Of a stretch of 64,000 nt of DNA, positions 53,690 to 63,391 are shown in pieces. A model generated the notes under the pieces. It was not told the DNA's origin and searched no databases. It saw only the letters and a list, made by a program, of their open reading frames with translations. Position 1 is the first letter of the stretch. Each line of letters begins with the position of its first letter. The position numbers and the translations under genes were made by a program. The stretch comes from Alphaproteobacteria bacterium (GTDB lineage Bacteria > Pseudomonadota > Alphaproteobacteria > UBA8366): assembly GCA_028281325.1 (NCBI GenBank), contig JANQKC010000021.1, positions 310,001 to 374,000 on the forward strand, written 5' to 3'.

Positions 53690-54199
53690 ATGGATATCGA
53701 CGTTTTTCCGGATCATCGCCTCGTCCTGGCCACGCGGACGTTCCGCTGCGCCCTGGGAAAGCAGGGTGTCGTCGCGGAGAAGCGCGAAGGCGACGAGGCG
53801 ACGCCGGTCGGCCGGTTTCCGTTACGCCGGGTGTTGTTTCGCCCCGATCGCATGACCGCCCCGGAGACGCGATTGCCCGTTGCCGCGCTAACACCGGACG
53901 ACGGCTGGTGCGACGCGCCGGACGACCCGGCGTACAATCGCCCGGTCCCGCACCCCTATCCGGCGAGCCACGAGCGGTTGTGGCGGGACGATGCGGTCTA
54001 CGACATCATCGTGATCCTGGGGCATAACGACGACCCGCCGGTCCCCGGCCGCGGCAGCGCCGTCTTCCTGCATGTCGCGCGCGCCGACTACAGCGGAACC
54101 GAGGGCTGCGTCGCGTTGGCGTTGGATGATTTGAAGACGGTGCTGGCGGCCTGCGGCCCCGGCGACCATTTGACGGTGCATGCCGACGGGGACGGCTAG
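53690..54199 (+). CDS. L,D-transpeptidase (YkuD-type) domain protein
   Basis: A 169-residue YkuD-type domain. The catalytic residues are His128 (VFLHVARADYSG) and Cys140 (TEGCVALALDDL), matching the HxnSHGC-like motif. The N-terminal CALGKQGVVAEKREGDEATP is the usual strand region with the T-P-x-G element. No signal peptide is visible, so either export uses an unrecognised route or the real start lies elsewhere. It cross-links peptidoglycan or attaches lipoproteins in the periplasm if exported. Its end overlaps the PLP-homeostasis gene by 4 bp in convergent orientation. Confidence 0.85.
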   Translation: MDIDVFPDHRLVLATRTFRCALGKQGVVAEKREGDEATPVGRFPLRRVLFRPDRMTAPETRLPVAALTPDDGWCDAPDDPAYNRPVPHPYPASHERLWRDDAVYDIIVILGHNDDPPVPGRGSAVFLHVARADYSGTEGCVALALDDLKTVLAACGPGDHLTVHADGDG

Positions 54200-54870
54200 T
54201 CGCGCGCGCCGAAGATCGCGGACCCGACGCGCACATGCGTCGCGCCGAAGGCGACGGCGACGGGATAATCGGCGGACATGCCCATGCTCAATCCCGCGAG
54301 ACCATGCCGCCGGGCGATTTCCCGCAAAAGACCAAAATGCAGCGACGGCTCTTCGTCGACCGGCGGAATGCACATTAGCCCGACCACCGGCAGGTTCAGC
54401 GTCTCGATGCAATCGCGCAGGAAGCCGTCGCAGTCTTCCGGCAGGATGCCGGCTTTCTGGGGTTCCGCGCCGGTGTTGACCTGAATGAAACAGTCGCGCC
54501 GAACGCCCTGTTTCTCCATTTCGTGGGCCAAGGCCCGCGCCAGTTTCGGCCGATCGACCGTCTCGATAACGTCAAACAGGGCGACGGCCTTGCGCACCTT
54601 GTTGGTCTGCAGCGGACCGATCAGATGCAGCTCGGCCTCGGGAAAGTCGTCGCGCAACGCCGGCCATTTGTCTTCCGCTTCCTGGACGCGGTTCTCGCCA
54701 TAGACGCGCTGCCCCGCCGCCAAGGCGCGCGCGATCAGCGCCGCCGGTTTGGTCTTGCTGACCGCGACCAGCGTCACCTCCTCGGGGTTGCGGTCCGCTT
54801 TCCGCGCGGCCGCCTCGATTTCGGCCCGGACAGCCGCCAAATTTGCCGTGATATCCACTGAATCAGCCAT
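54196..54870 (-). CDS. YggS-type PLP homeostasis protein
   Basis: A 224-residue fold-type III PLP-binding protein. The PLP-lysine is in TLVAVSKTKPAALI. GQRVYGENRVQEAEDKW, ELHLIGPLQTNKVRKAV and FIQVNTGAEPQKAGI are family hallmarks, and SMGMSADYPVAVAFGATHVR near the end binds phosphate. It maintains the balance of pyridoxal phosphate and some amino acids. ATG 54870 is used because a longer frame has no homology. It is divergent from the porin gene across 277 bp. Confidence 0.93.
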   Translation of the reverse strand: MADSVDITANLAAVRAEIEAAARKADRNPEEVTLVAVSKTKPAALIARALAAGQRVYGENRVQEAEDKWPALRDDFPEAELHLIGPLQTNKVRKAVALFDVIETVDRPKLARALAHEMEKQGVRRDCFIQVNTGAEPQKAGILPEDCDGFLRDCIETLNLPVVGLMCIPPVDEEPSLHFGLLREIARRHGLAGLSMGMSADYPVAVAFGATHVRVGSAIFGARD

Positions 54871-55147
54871 CTTGGACCCATACAGGAGCGTGCGGCCGAC
54901 TGCAACCATGCGATGCCGATTCGTCACAATCGCCGGAATACGGACCGTTATCCCTATTTTGCCCTTGGACTCTGTTATTTCCATGTCACCTTATGTATAA
55001 GAACCGCAAGTTAGAGCGAGTCTATAGAAAGGTCTGTTGTCGCATTAGAACGGTTCAAGGTTAACGGCGTTAAGATTCTGTTAACGATAGCGTCGTACCG
55101 TTATGGTTGCAGCAGCATATGCTGAGCACTTATTGATTGCTGATCGA
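54871..55147. other. 277-bp divergent intergenic region upstream of yggS-like and porin genes
   Basis: No gene. It is AT-richer than average toward the right (GGTTAACGGCGTTAAGATTC and TGTTAACGATAG elements), consistent with a porin promoter. No consensus operator is obvious. Confidence 0.45.
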
Positions 55148-55912
55148 ATGACCCTGTCTCGCACGTCATTGATTGCGTTAGCCGCCGCCAGCTTGATTGC
55201 GCTGGCCGCTGCCGATTCGGCGGCCGAACCCTTGCATCAGCAGCATGTGGTGGACGACCGCTATCAGGTCTTCATCGGCGAGCGGGGCGCGGCCAGCGCG
55301 GCGGCGGCGTCCGGCTATTCGACGTCCGGACCGTGGGGCACGATCAACCTGGACAACGCCGCGCACGGCAGCAAGAGCCTGAGCGACGGCAGCGAAGTCA
55401 AATACAGCGGCCCCGGCGGCGTCTCCTATTTCACGCCCAAACTGTCCGGGGTGCGGGTCGGCATCGGCATCTCGACGGTGCCGCGCAATGCCAACGACTA
55501 CACGTCGCTTGGCCCGCGGACCCAGACCAAACGGGACCTTTCCAGTAACTGGCAGGCCGGGGCCACCGTGGGGTATTCGGCGCTCGAAATCGGGGCGAAT
55601 ATCGGCGATCACGCCGATCCAACCTGCCAGCCCGGCGGTACGTGCAAGACGAACGACTTCTGGGATGTCGGGGTGGCGCTGCGCTTCGGGTCCGGATCGA
55701 TCTCCGCTGCCTACACGGCGTCGCAGGCCCGGACTGCCCGCCCGGACGAAACGGCGCGCGTGGATGTCTTCTCGTTGAACGCCGGATACCAGTTTGCGCC
55801 CGGGCTCAACGTCTATGGCGGGGTCGATTGGGTCGACTTCAACAACGACAGCGAAACCGCCGAGGCGCCCCTCGATACGCGCTTCATGCTCGGCACAAGC
55901 CTGAGGTTCTAG
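55148..55912 (+). CDS. porin-like outer-membrane protein
   Basis: A 254-residue protein with a signal peptide (LIALAAASLIALAAADSAA) and a mature part rich in alternating strands, ending in the aromatic LGTSLRF typical of outer-membrane beta barrels. GPGGVSYFTPKLSGVRVGI and AGYQFAPGLNVYGGVDWVD are Gram-negative porin-type motifs. It is shorter than trimeric porins, so it may be a small barrel. The ATG at 55148 is preferred over 55103 because it starts the signal peptide. Confidence 0.78.
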   Translation: MTLSRTSLIALAAASLIALAAADSAAEPLHQQHVVDDRYQVFIGERGAASAAAASGYSTSGPWGTINLDNAAHGSKSLSDGSEVKYSGPGGVSYFTPKLSGVRVGIGISTVPRNANDYTSLGPRTQTKRDLSSNWQAGATVGYSALEIGANIGDHADPTCQPGGTCKTNDFWDVGVALRFGSGSISAAYTASQARTARPDETARVDVFSLNAGYQFAPGLNVYGGVDWVDFNNDSETAEAPLDTRFMLGTSLRF

Positions 55913-56022
55913 GCTTCGGACGTCCGCCGTGCGACTGCGGCACTAGGTCACAATCCGCCTCACGATCCATCTTGAAAGAAAGCGCTGGAAATGTCGGACC
56001 GTTTTCCGGCATATAGGCGGCT

Positions 56023-56538
56023 ATGGTGTACCGAAACATTCGACTTTTCCCGGTTGCGCTCATGGCGGTGGCGTTTCTCGGCGCCGCATGCGCCGGTAAG
56101 GATGCCGAAGTGGCCAAGGAACCCGAGCCCGTGCAAGTCACCGACGGCCGGAACGGCGGCCTGCTGGAGCAATTGCTCGGCCCGGGCGGCGGCCGTGGCG
56201 GCGGCGACACATCGATCGCCGTGAACAGCTTTCTTTGGCGCGCATCGCTCGACACCGTCTCCTTCCTGCCGCTCAGCACGGCGGACCCGTTCGGCGGCAT
56301 CATCATCACCGACTGGTACAGCCCGCCGGCGACACCCGAAGAGCGCTTCAAGGTGACCGTCTACATCCTCGACCGCGAACTGCGCGCGGACGGGCTTCGC
56401 GTCGCCGTCTTCCGGCAGACACGCGCGCCGGAGGGCAGCTGGATCGAAGCCGAGGTCGATGGCCGAACCGGCCGCGACCTGGAGAATGCAATCCTCAAGC
56501 GGGCGCGTCAGATGCGCATTCGCATCAACCAGCGCTGA
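56023..56538 (+). CDS. DUF3576 domain lipoprotein
   Basis: A 171-residue protein with an N-terminal lipoprotein-like signal (Cys23 after FLGAA). The mature domain has NSFLWRASLDTVSFLPLSTA, ADPFGGIIITDWYSPPATP, RFKVTVYILDRELRADGLRV and a final ILKRARQMRIRINQR, characteristic of DUF3576. It is an envelope protein of alphaproteobacteria with unknown function and is commonly encoded just before leuS, as here (118 bp). Confidence 0.87.
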   Translation: MVYRNIRLFPVALMAVAFLGAACAGKDAEVAKEPEPVQVTDGRNGGLLEQLLGPGGGRGGGDTSIAVNSFLWRASLDTVSFLPLSTADPFGGIIITDWYSPPATPEERFKVTVYILDRELRADGLRVAVFRQTRAPEGSWIEAEVDGRTGRDLENAILKRARQMRIRINQR

Positions 56539-56656
56539 CCGGCGTCATGGCGGCAGGATCAGGCCGCGATACCGTCGCTGGCCGCCGCGCACAGCCTGAA
56601 GCGGTGGGTGCCTAGGCGTTTACAATGACCGGCGCGCCCGGACGGACAAGCGATAG

Positions 56657-59224
56657 ATGAGCCGATACAACGCAAAAGAAACCGAAGCGAAATGGCAGAC
56701 GGTGTGGGATGATCGTCAGTGTTTCGCCGCGCAGGAAGACCCCAGCCGGCCGAAATACTACGTCATGGAAATGTTCCCCTACCCCTCCGGCCGCATCCAC
56801 ATGGGGCATGTGCGGAACTACACGCTCGGCGATGTGGTCGCCCGCTACAAACGGGCGCGGGGCTATAACGTGCTGCACCCGATGGGCTGGGATTCCTTCG
56901 GACTGCCGGCGGAGAACGCCGCCATCGAGAACAACGTCCATCCGGCCAAATGGACGCGCGAGAATATCGCCGTCATGCGCGACCAGCTCAAATCTATGGG
57001 GCTGTCGCTCGACTGGAGCCGCGAGCTCTCGACCTGCGAGCCGGACTATTACAAGCAGGGCCAGCGACTCTTCCTGGACTTCGTCGAGGCCGGCCTCGCC
57101 TATCGGAAAGAGTCCTGGGTTAACTGGGATCCAGTTGAAAATTCGGTGCTGGCCAATGAGCAGGTGATCGACGGGCGCGGCTGGCGCACCGGCGCGCCGG
57201 TCGAAAAGCGCCTGCTGAGCCAATGGTTTCTGAAGATCACCGAATATTCCGACGACCTGTTGGCCGCACTAGGATCGCTCGACCGCTGGCCGGACAAGGT
57301 TCGCCTGATGCAGCAGAATTGGATCGGGCGGTCCGAAGGCGCGCGGGTCAATTTCAAACTCAAGGGCCGGCAGGACCGGCTCGACGTGTTCACCACCCGT
57401 CCCGACACGCTGTTCGGCGCGTCCTTCTGCGCCGTCGCCGCGAACCATCCGCTGGCGCAGGAAATGGCCGCCGACAATCCGGCCCTGCAGGCCTTCATCG
57501 CCGAGTGCAACCGCATGAGCACCAGCGAAGAAGCGATCGAGACCGCGGAGAAACGCGGGCACGATACCGGCCTGAAGGCCCTGCACCCGTTCATCGACGG
57601 ACGCGAACTGCCGGTCTATGTCGCCAACTTCGTGCTGATGGATTATGGCAGCGGCGCGATTTTCGGCTGCCCCGCGCATGACCAGCGCGATTTGGACTTC
57701 GCCCGCAAATACAAGCTGCCGGTGGTGCCGGTCGTGGCCCCGAAAGACGCCGACCCGGCGGGTTTCGATGTCGCGGATGTCGCCTTCGTCGACGACGGGG
57801 TGATCATCAATTCCGAATTTCTCGACGGGCTGAACGTGACCGCGGGCAAGCGCGCGGCGATCGACCGGCTGGTCGAGCAAGGCGACGGCGAGTCCTCGAT
57901 CCGATACCGCCTGCGCGACTGGGGCGTGTCGCGCCAGCGCTACTGGGGCAGCCCGATCCCGATTATTCACTGCGACTCCTGCGGGATCGTGCCGGTGCCG
58001 GCGGCGGACCTGCCGGTCCTGTTGCCGGACGACATCTCCTTCGACCAGCCGGGCAATCCGTTGGAACACCATCCGACCTGGAAGAATGTGGACTGCCCGG
58101 TCTGCGGCAAGGCGGCGCGGCGGGAAACCGACACGCTAGACACCTTTTTCGACTCGTCCTGGTATTTCAACCGCTTCTGCGCGCCGCATGCGGACGACAC
58201 GCCGTTCACCCGCAGCGCGGTCGATTACTGGATGCCGGTCGATCAGTATATCGGCGGCATCGAACATGCCGTGCTGCACCTGCTTTATGCCCGGTTCTTC
58301 ACCCGCGCGCTGCGGCAATGCGGCTATATCGGCATCGACGAACCGTTCGACGGCTTGTTCACGCAAGGCATGGTGTGCCACGAGACTTATCGCGACGCCG
58401 ACGGGCAATGGCTGTTCCCGGACGACGTTCGCCCCGGCGACGACGGCGCGCCGCGCCACGCGAAGACCGGCGCGGTGGTCGAGCGCGGTCGGTCGGAGAA
58501 GATGAGCAAGTCGAAGAAGAATGTCGTCGATCCGGCCGCCATCATCGACACCTACGGCGCGGACACGGCGCGCATCTACATGCTGTCCGACAGCCCGCCG
58601 GACCGAGACCTTGAATGGACCGAGGCCGGCATCGAAGGGGCCTGGCGCTACGTCAACCGGCTCTGGCGTCTGTTCACCGACAAAGACGCGCCGCTCGCCG
58701 CGATCGATGCGCCGATGCCGAATTCGCTCGGCGAGCACGCGGACGCCGCCTGGAAGGCGATCCATCGGACCATTGCCGACGTCAGCGGCGATCTCGACCG
58801 GTTCCATTTCAACCGCGCCGTCGCGCGAATCCGTGAATTGACCAATCTGCTCGGCGACCTGAAAGGGTTGTCGGAGGACGTGGCCTGGGTCCGGCGCCAG
58901 GGGCTGCAAACCGCGGCGCAATTGATCGCCCCGATGATGCCGCATCTGGCGGAAGAGCTGTGGCACGCGCTGGGATACGAAGACTTGCTCGTCGACACCG
59001 CTTGGCCGACGCATGATCCCGCCATGCTCGCCGAGGAGTCGGTGACCATCGCCGTTCAGGTAAACGGCAAGCTGCGCGCAACCCTCGACATGCCGCGCGA
59101 CACCGCGCGAGAGGCGGTCGAGACCGAAGCGTTGGCCCTTGAGAATGTGCAACGCGCCACGGACGGGAAAGCGCCGCGAAAGGTCATCGTCGTGCCGAAC
59201 AAAATTGTCAATGTGGTCGTCTAG
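56657..59224 (+). CDS. leuS: leucyl-tRNA synthetase
   Basis: An 855-residue class Ia synthetase. The HIGH-type motif is HMGH at residues 48-51, and KMSKS is at about 615-619. The CP1 editing domain contains [22 protein letters not shown] and [17 protein letters not shown]. The C-terminal anticodon-binding region includes [18 protein letters not shown]. It charges tRNA-Leu and removes mischarged amino acids. The 3' end overlaps the lptE start by 14 bp. Confidence 0.98.
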   Translation: MSRYNAKETEAKWQTVWDDRQCFAAQEDPSRPKYYVMEMFPYPSGRIHMGHVRNYTLGDVVARYKRARGYNVLHPMGWDSFGLPAENAAIENNVHPAKWTRENIAVMRDQLKSMGLSLDWSRELSTCEPDYYKQGQRLFLDFVEAGLAYRKESWVNWDPVENSVLANEQVIDGRGWRTGAPVEKRLLSQWFLKITEYSDDLLAALGSLDRWPDKVRLMQQNWIGRSEGARVNFKLKGRQDRLDVFTTRPDTLFGASFCAVAANHPLAQEMAADNPALQAFIAECNRMSTSEEAIETAEKRGHDTGLKALHPFIDGRELPVYVANFVLMDYGSGAIFGCPAHDQRDLDFARKYKLPVVPVVAPKDADPAGFDVADVAFVDDGVIINSEFLDGLNVTAGKRAAIDRLVEQGDGESSIRYRLRDWGVSRQRYWGSPIPIIHCDSCGIVPVPAADLPVLLPDDISFDQPGNPLEHHPTWKNVDCPVCGKAARRETDTLDTFFDSSWYFNRFCAPHADDTPFTRSAVDYWMPVDQYIGGIEHAVLHLLYARFFTRALRQCGYIGIDEPFDGLFTQGMVCHETYRDADGQWLFPDDVRPGDDGAPRHAKTGAVVERGRSEKMSKSKKNVVDPAAIIDTYGADTARIYMLSDSPPDRDLEWTEAGIEGAWRYVNRLWRLFTDKDAPLAAIDAPMPNSLGEHADAAWKAIHRTIADVSGDLDRFHFNRAVARIRELTNLLGDLKGLSEDVAWVRRQGLQTAAQLIAPMMPHLAEELWHALGYEDLLVDTAWPTHDPAMLAEESVTIAVQVNGKLRATLDMPRDTAREAVETEALALENVQRATDGKAPRKVIVVPNKIVNVVV

Positions 59225-59771
59225 AATCCGCGCGCTTCTCTGCGCCGCGTTCCTGCTGGCGTTGTCCGCCTGCGGCTTTCAACCGCTGTATCAGAAGAAT
59301 GCGGCGACGGGCGTCGTCACGGACGATCTGGGGCGCGTCAAGATCGCAACCATCAAGACCACCCGGCGGGAAGACGACCGGCTGGCGCAGAAATTTCATA
59401 ACTTGCTGCTCGACCGGATGAATCCGCAAGGCCGGCCCCGGCAACCGACCCATACGCTGATCATCACGATGAGCGTGGGCAGGGAAGAGACCGGTATTCA
59501 GATTACCGACGACGCCACGCGCGCGCGCCTGACCGTCAGGGCAAGCTTCGTGTTGCGCGCCACCGTTGACAACGAGGAAGTCCTCACCGGTTCGGAACGA
59601 TCGGTCAATTCCTACAACATCGTCGATTCCGAATTCGCCACCCTCAGCGCCGAAGCCGACGCGTCCGACCGGGCGATTCGCGAGTTGAGCGACGCCATCA
59701 AGCTGCGCATCGGCGTCTATTTCACCCGCTTGCATCAAGGCATCCCGCCCGATGAAAATCGCCGCCGGTAA
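59211..59771 (+). CDS. lptE: LPS assembly lipoprotein LptE
   Basis: A 186-residue lipoprotein. The N-terminal [13 protein letters not shown] signal gives a lipidated Cys21 followed by GFQPLY, a typical LptE start. [20 protein letters not shown] and [20 protein letters not shown] match the family. It plugs LptD at the outer membrane for LPS export. Its ATG lies inside leuS (14 bp overlap) and it overlaps holA by 20 bp. Confidence 0.92.
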   Translation: MWSSRIRALLCAAFLLALSACGFQPLYQKNAATGVVTDDLGRVKIATIKTTRREDDRLAQKFHNLLLDRMNPQGRPRQPTHTLIITMSVGREETGIQITDDATRARLTVRASFVLRATVDNEEVLTGSERSVNSYNIVDSEFATLSAEADASDRAIRELSDAIKLRIGVYFTRLHQGIPPDENRRR

Positions 59772-60783
59772 AGCCGATGCCTTCGCGCGCGCGCCGGACC
59801 CGGCGATCCGCGGCGTGCTGGTCTATGGACCGGATACCGGGCTGGTGCGCGAACGCGCGGACAGACTGGCGCAATCCGTCGTCCCCGACCTGTCCGATCC
59901 GTTCCTGGTCGCCGACCTCGCCGCGGAGTCGATCACGGCCGATCCGGCGCGGCTGGCCGACGAGGCGGCCGCCCTGGCGTTGACCGGCGGACGGCGCGTC
60001 GTGCGGGTGCGCGACGGCGTCGATGGCTTGGCCGCAGCCGTGAAGAACATGCTGGAGATGCCGGCTGCCGACAGCTTGGTCATTCTGCAGGCCGGCGACC
60101 TCAGCCCGCGCTCGGCGCTGCGTAAGCTGTTCGAAGGGAACGGCGCGCTGGCCGCCCTCCCCTGCTACGCGGACGATGCCCGCGGTTTGGACCGCCTGAT
60201 CCATGACGTCCTGGCCGGCGCGTCCCTCTCCGCCGCGCCCGATGCGATCGCCTATTTGTCGGAAAACTTGGGATCGGATCGGGGTATCAGCCGGTCCGAA
60301 CTCGAAAAGCTGGCGCTCTATGCGCATGGCGCGGATCAAGTCACCCTGGACGATGCGATGGCCGTGATCGGCGACAGCGCCGCCCTGGCGCTGGACGATC
60401 TCGTCTTTGCCGCCACCGACGGCGATATCGCCACGGTCGACCGGACGCTGCACCGCAGCCTGCAGGAAGGGCAAGCCACCGTCGCGATCCTGCGCGCGGT
60501 CGCGCGGCATCTTATGCGGTTGCAGGTCGCCGCGGACAAAGTGGCGTCGGGCGACCAGCCGGACCAAGCGATGAAGGCGCTTCGCCCGCCGGTCTTCTTC
60601 AAACGGCAGACGCAGTTCCGCCGGCAATTGGGCGCCTGGCGCAGCGCGCGCATCGCCCGCGCGCTGGATATCGCGCTGACCGCGGAACGCGGTTGCAAGA
60701 CGACCGGCATGCCGGACACGGCCCTATGCGGCCGGGCCCTGATGCAAATCGCCGCCCTGGCGCAGCGCGGCCGACGGGCTTAA
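59752..60783 (+). CDS. holA: DNA polymerase III delta subunit
   Basis: A 343-residue HolA. It has VLVYGPDTGLVRERADRLAQ at the start, LVILQAGDLSPRSALRKLFE in the middle and PVFFKRQTQFRRQLGAW near the C-terminus. It is the clamp-loader wrench that opens the beta clamp. It overlaps lptE by 20 bp, as in many alphaproteobacteria, and ends convergently with parB, with two inverted repeats between. Confidence 0.93.
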   Translation: MKIAAGKADAFARAPDPAIRGVLVYGPDTGLVRERADRLAQSVVPDLSDPFLVADLAAESITADPARLADEAAALALTGGRRVVRVRDGVDGLAAAVKNMLEMPAADSLVILQAGDLSPRSALRKLFEGNGALAALPCYADDARGLDRLIHDVLAGASLSAAPDAIAYLSENLGSDRGISRSELEKLALYAHGADQVTLDDAMAVIGDSAALALDDLVFAATDGDIATVDRTLHRSLQEGQATVAILRAVARHLMRLQVAADKVASGDQPDQAMKALRPPVFFKRQTQFRRQLGAWRSARIARALDIALTAERGCKTTGMPDTALCGRALMQIAALAQRGRRA

Positions 60784-60840
60784 GCGAGCTTGAGACTTTT
60801 TCGGCGCTCGTTCCCCTCAAGCCAAGCCGAGATTGGCGGC

Positions 60841-60882
60841 GCATGCTTCGAGACGGGCCTACCGGCCCTCCTCAGCATGAGG
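60841..60882 (-). repeat. dispersed palindromic-type repeat, copy 1
   Basis: Read on the minus strand it contains GAGGAGG, a GGCC-GGTA-GGCC core, CGTCTCGAAG and ATG. This is the shape of the short extragenic repeats common in alphaproteobacteria. A second, oppositely oriented copy lies about 45 bp further on. Both lie between the convergent ends of holA and parB. Confidence 0.6.
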
Positions 60883-60924
60883 TGACTCGCTGATATCAAA
60901 TGATGACCTTATCCTTGTCTGTGG

Positions 60925-60959
60925 GAGAGGAGCCGCCGCAGGCAGCGTCTCGAAGGATG
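60925..60959 (+). repeat. dispersed palindromic-type repeat, copy 2
   Basis: Shares GAGGAG, then after a different core CGTCTCGAAG and ATG with copy 1, in the opposite orientation. The two copies can therefore pair as a large hairpin in RNA from either direction, acting as a bidirectional 3' end for holA and parB. Confidence 0.55.
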
Positions 60960-60997
60960 TGATATCTGTCGCCGCGACTGCAGCGCGGCCGCCGCGT

Positions 60998-61900
60998 TTA
61001 CCCGTCGCCGCCGGACAGCCGCTGCAACAGATCGTCGAGCTGCTCCAGCGTCTCGTAGTGGATCGAGAGCAACCCGCCCTCGCCGCGTTCTTCGATCGAC
61101 ACCCGCAGGCCGAGCATGGCGGCAAGGTCGCGTTCCAGCGCCGCGGTGTTGGGATCCTTCGCCGGCTTCGGCGGGCGGCCGCGCGGACGACCGGTCGCGC
61201 TCGGCTTGCCGCGCCGCGCCAGGCGCTCGGTCTGGCGAACGTTGAGGCCTTTCTTCACCACCTCGTGCGCCAGGGTTTCCACATCGTCGGCGGTCAGCAG
61301 CGCCCGGGCGTGGCCGGCGCTCAACGCGCCGTCGCGGATCTGCGCTTTCACCGGATCGGGCAGGCCGAGCAGCCGCAGCGTGTTCGCGACATGGCTCCGG
61401 CTCTTGCCGATCGCCTTCGCCAGGGCGTCCTGCGTGTGGTCGAATTCGTCGATCAGCCGTTTATAGGCCTCGGCCTCCTCCAGCGCCGACAGGTCGTCGC
61501 GATGGATGTTCTCGATCAGCGCGATCTCAAGCGCGTCGCGGTCGGTGAACTCGCGCAGCAGGACCGGCACCTCGTGCAGCTTCGCGAGCTGGGCGGCGCG
61601 CCATCGCCGTTCGCCGGCGATGATCTCGTACCCGTCGCCGCCGTCGGGACGCGCGCGGATCAGGATCGGTTCCAGCACGCCCTTCTCGCGGATCGAGTCG
61701 GCCAGGCCGGCGAGGCTTTCGTCGTCGAAATGCTGGCGCGGCTGGTACTTGCCCGGCCGCAGATCGCCGACCGGCATGTGCCGCACGCCGTCGCCGGCGG
61801 GCGCCGGAGGGGTCGGCTCGTTGACCGCGGCCTCCTCGCCGAACAATGCGGACAGGCCCCGGCCGAGCCCGCGTTTCTTGCTGTCATCCGCCGCCGCCAT
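60998..61900 (-). CDS. parB: chromosome partitioning protein ParB
   Basis: A 300-residue ParB. N-terminal KKRGLGRGLSALFG is followed by the CTPase/ParB core (GKYQPRQHF, YEIIAGERRWRAAQLA, EIALIENIHRDDLSALEEAE), the helix-turn-helix AIGKSRSHVANTLRLLGLP, and a C-terminal dimerisation segment (LLSIHYETLEQLDDLLQRL). It loads at parS sites and forms the partition complex at the origin. The ATG at 61900 overlaps the parA stop. Confidence 0.97.
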   Translation of the reverse strand: MAAADDSKKRGLGRGLSALFGEEAAVNEPTPPAPAGDGVRHMPVGDLRPGKYQPRQHFDDESLAGLADSIREKGVLEPILIRARPDGGDGYEIIAGERRWRAAQLAKLHEVPVLLREFTDRDALEIALIENIHRDDLSALEEAEAYKRLIDEFDHTQDALAKAIGKSRSHVANTLRLLGLPDPVKAQIRDGALSAGHARALLTADDVETLAHEVVKKGLNVRQTERLARRGKPSATGRPRGRPPKPAKDPNTAALERDLAAMLGLRVSIEERGEGGLLSIHYETLEQLDDLLQRLSGGDG

Positions 61901-62748
61901 CACGCCGCCACCGCTTCGCGCTTGAGGATCTCGCTCGCCAGATGGATATAGGCCTGGCTGCCCGGACAGCGCCAGTCATAGAGCAGCACCGGCTTGCCGT
62001 GCGACGGCGCCTCCGAGACCCGGACGTTGCGCGGGATGATCGTCTCATACACCTTGTCGCCGAAATGCGCCCGCACGTCGGCCGCCACCATTTCCGACAG
62101 ATTGTTGCGCTTGTCGAACATGGTCAGCACGACGCCGAGAATTTCCAGCGTCGGATTGAAGGCGCGGCGCACGCGCTCGATCGTCGTGACCAGATGGCTG
62201 AGCCCTTCCAGGGCGTAGAACTCCACCTGCAACGGCACCAGCACCGCATCCGCGGCGCAAAGCGCGTTGAGCGTCAACAGGTTGAGCGAGGGCGGGCAGT
62301 CGATCAAAACATAGTCGAAATCGCCGCTGCTTCCGTTAATTGCATCGGCAAGCCTGAATTCCCGGCGTGATTGTTCGACCAACTCCAGTTCCGCGCCCGC
62401 CAAATGAACCGAGGACGGAACGATCGACAACCCGGGGATCGCCGTCTTCCGCACCGCGTCGATCAGCGGGACGCCATCCATCAGGATCTCGTAGGAGGTC
62501 GTTTTGCGATCGGAACGATCCACCCCGAACCCGGTGCTGGCATTGCCCTGCGGATCGAAATCCAGCACCAGTACCGATTTGCGGATCGCCGCCATCGCGG
62601 TGGCGAGATTGACGGCGGTCGTGGTTTTGCCGACGCCGCCCTTCTGATTGGCGACGGCGATGACGCGGGGCCGTTTCGCCGACGCGGCCGCAGACCCCAC
62701 CTGAAGCGGCTCCGATGGCTGGCCCGACTGATCTCCGGTCTCAATCAC
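61900..62748 (-). CDS. parA: chromosome partitioning ATPase ParA
   Basis: A 282-residue ParA/Soj. The deviant Walker A is VIAVANQKGGVGKTTTAVNL. VLVLDFDPQGNAS, YVLIDCPPSLNLLTLNAL and IIPRNVRVSEAPSHGKPV are family motifs. It drives segregation of ParB-parS complexes. It overlaps rsmG by 8 bp. An N-terminal extension of about 25 residues precedes the Walker A motif. Confidence 0.97.
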   Translation of the reverse strand: MIETGDQSGQPSEPLQVGSAAASAKRPRVIAVANQKGGVGKTTTAVNLATAMAAIRKSVLVLDFDPQGNASTGFGVDRSDRKTTSYEILMDGVPLIDAVRKTAIPGLSIVPSSVHLAGAELELVEQSRREFRLADAINGSSGDFDYVLIDCPPSLNLLTLNALCAADAVLVPLQVEFYALEGLSHLVTTIERVRRAFNPTLEILGVVLTMFDKRNNLSEMVAADVRAHFGDKVYETIIPRNVRVSEAPSHGKPVLLYDWRCPGSQAYIHLASEILKREAVAA

Positions 62749-63391
62749 ACGCGATATCCTCTACCTTTAGAATGACGCCCGACGCGTCGGTATGGCTCGG
62801 AATTCTGGTAACCTGGAACCGCCAACCCTCCCGGGCCGCGGCGATTTCCGCCTCCGCCTGTCGTCCTTTGTGGAAGAAACAGACTGTATTGGGTCTTATA
62901 TATAATTTAATCGTCTCTAAAAGCAAAGGCAAAGACGCAACCGCCCGCGCGGTAATCACCGCCGGCGGCGCAATCCGATCGGCCATCGTTTCGACCCGCC
63001 CGGTCAGGACCGTGACCGGCGTATCGGTCTGGCGGGCAACTTCCCGCAGAAAGCTGCCTTTTCGCGCGTCGGAATCGACCAGGGTGACAGTCTCCACGCC
63101 CAGAATGGCGAGAATAAGGCCGGGGAAACCCGCCCCGCTGCCGATGTCCAACACGGGCGCCGCCGGATCGTCGAGTTGCGGCAGAAGCTGCGCCGAATCC
63201 CAGACATGCCGCCGCCAGACATCGGCCAAGGAGTTCGGGCTGACAAGATTGATCGCCGTCTGCCAACGCCGCAGCAGGTCGACATAGATCTGGAGCCGGG
63301 CCAGTGTTTCACGTGAAACATCGCAGGCCTCGGCGAAGGACTCGGGGGTGAGCGGGTCAGCGGCCAACCGTCGGCTGGTCCTTTTTGACAT
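62741..63391 (-). CDS. rsmG: 16S rRNA (guanine-N7) methyltransferase RsmG
   Basis: A 216-residue RsmG/GidB. The SAM motif is PVLDIGSGAGFPGLILAI, followed by VTLVDSDARKGSFLREVAR and VITARAVASLPLLLE. It methylates G527 of 16S rRNA. The ATG at 63391 lies inside the end of mnmG (35-bp overlap). A perfect parS site lies within its codons 24-29, encoding part of DVSRETL. Confidence 0.96.
   Translation of the reverse strand: MSKRTSRRLAADPLTPESFAEACDVSRETLARLQIYVDLLRRWQTAINLVSPNSLADVWRRHVWDSAQLLPQLDDPAAPVLDIGSGAGFPGLILAILGVETVTLVDSDARKGSFLREVARQTDTPVTVLTGRVETMADRIAPPAVITARAVASLPLLLETIKLYIRPNTVCFFHKGRQAEAEIAAAREGWRFQVTRIPSHTDASGVILKVEDIACD
63305..63320. promoter_or_regulatory. parS centromere site
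   Basis: TGTTTCACGTGAAACA is a perfect 16-bp palindrome and matches the bacterial parS consensus exactly. It lies inside rsmG, directly next to parAB, which is usual near the replication origin. It is the nucleation point for ParB. Confidence 0.97.
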
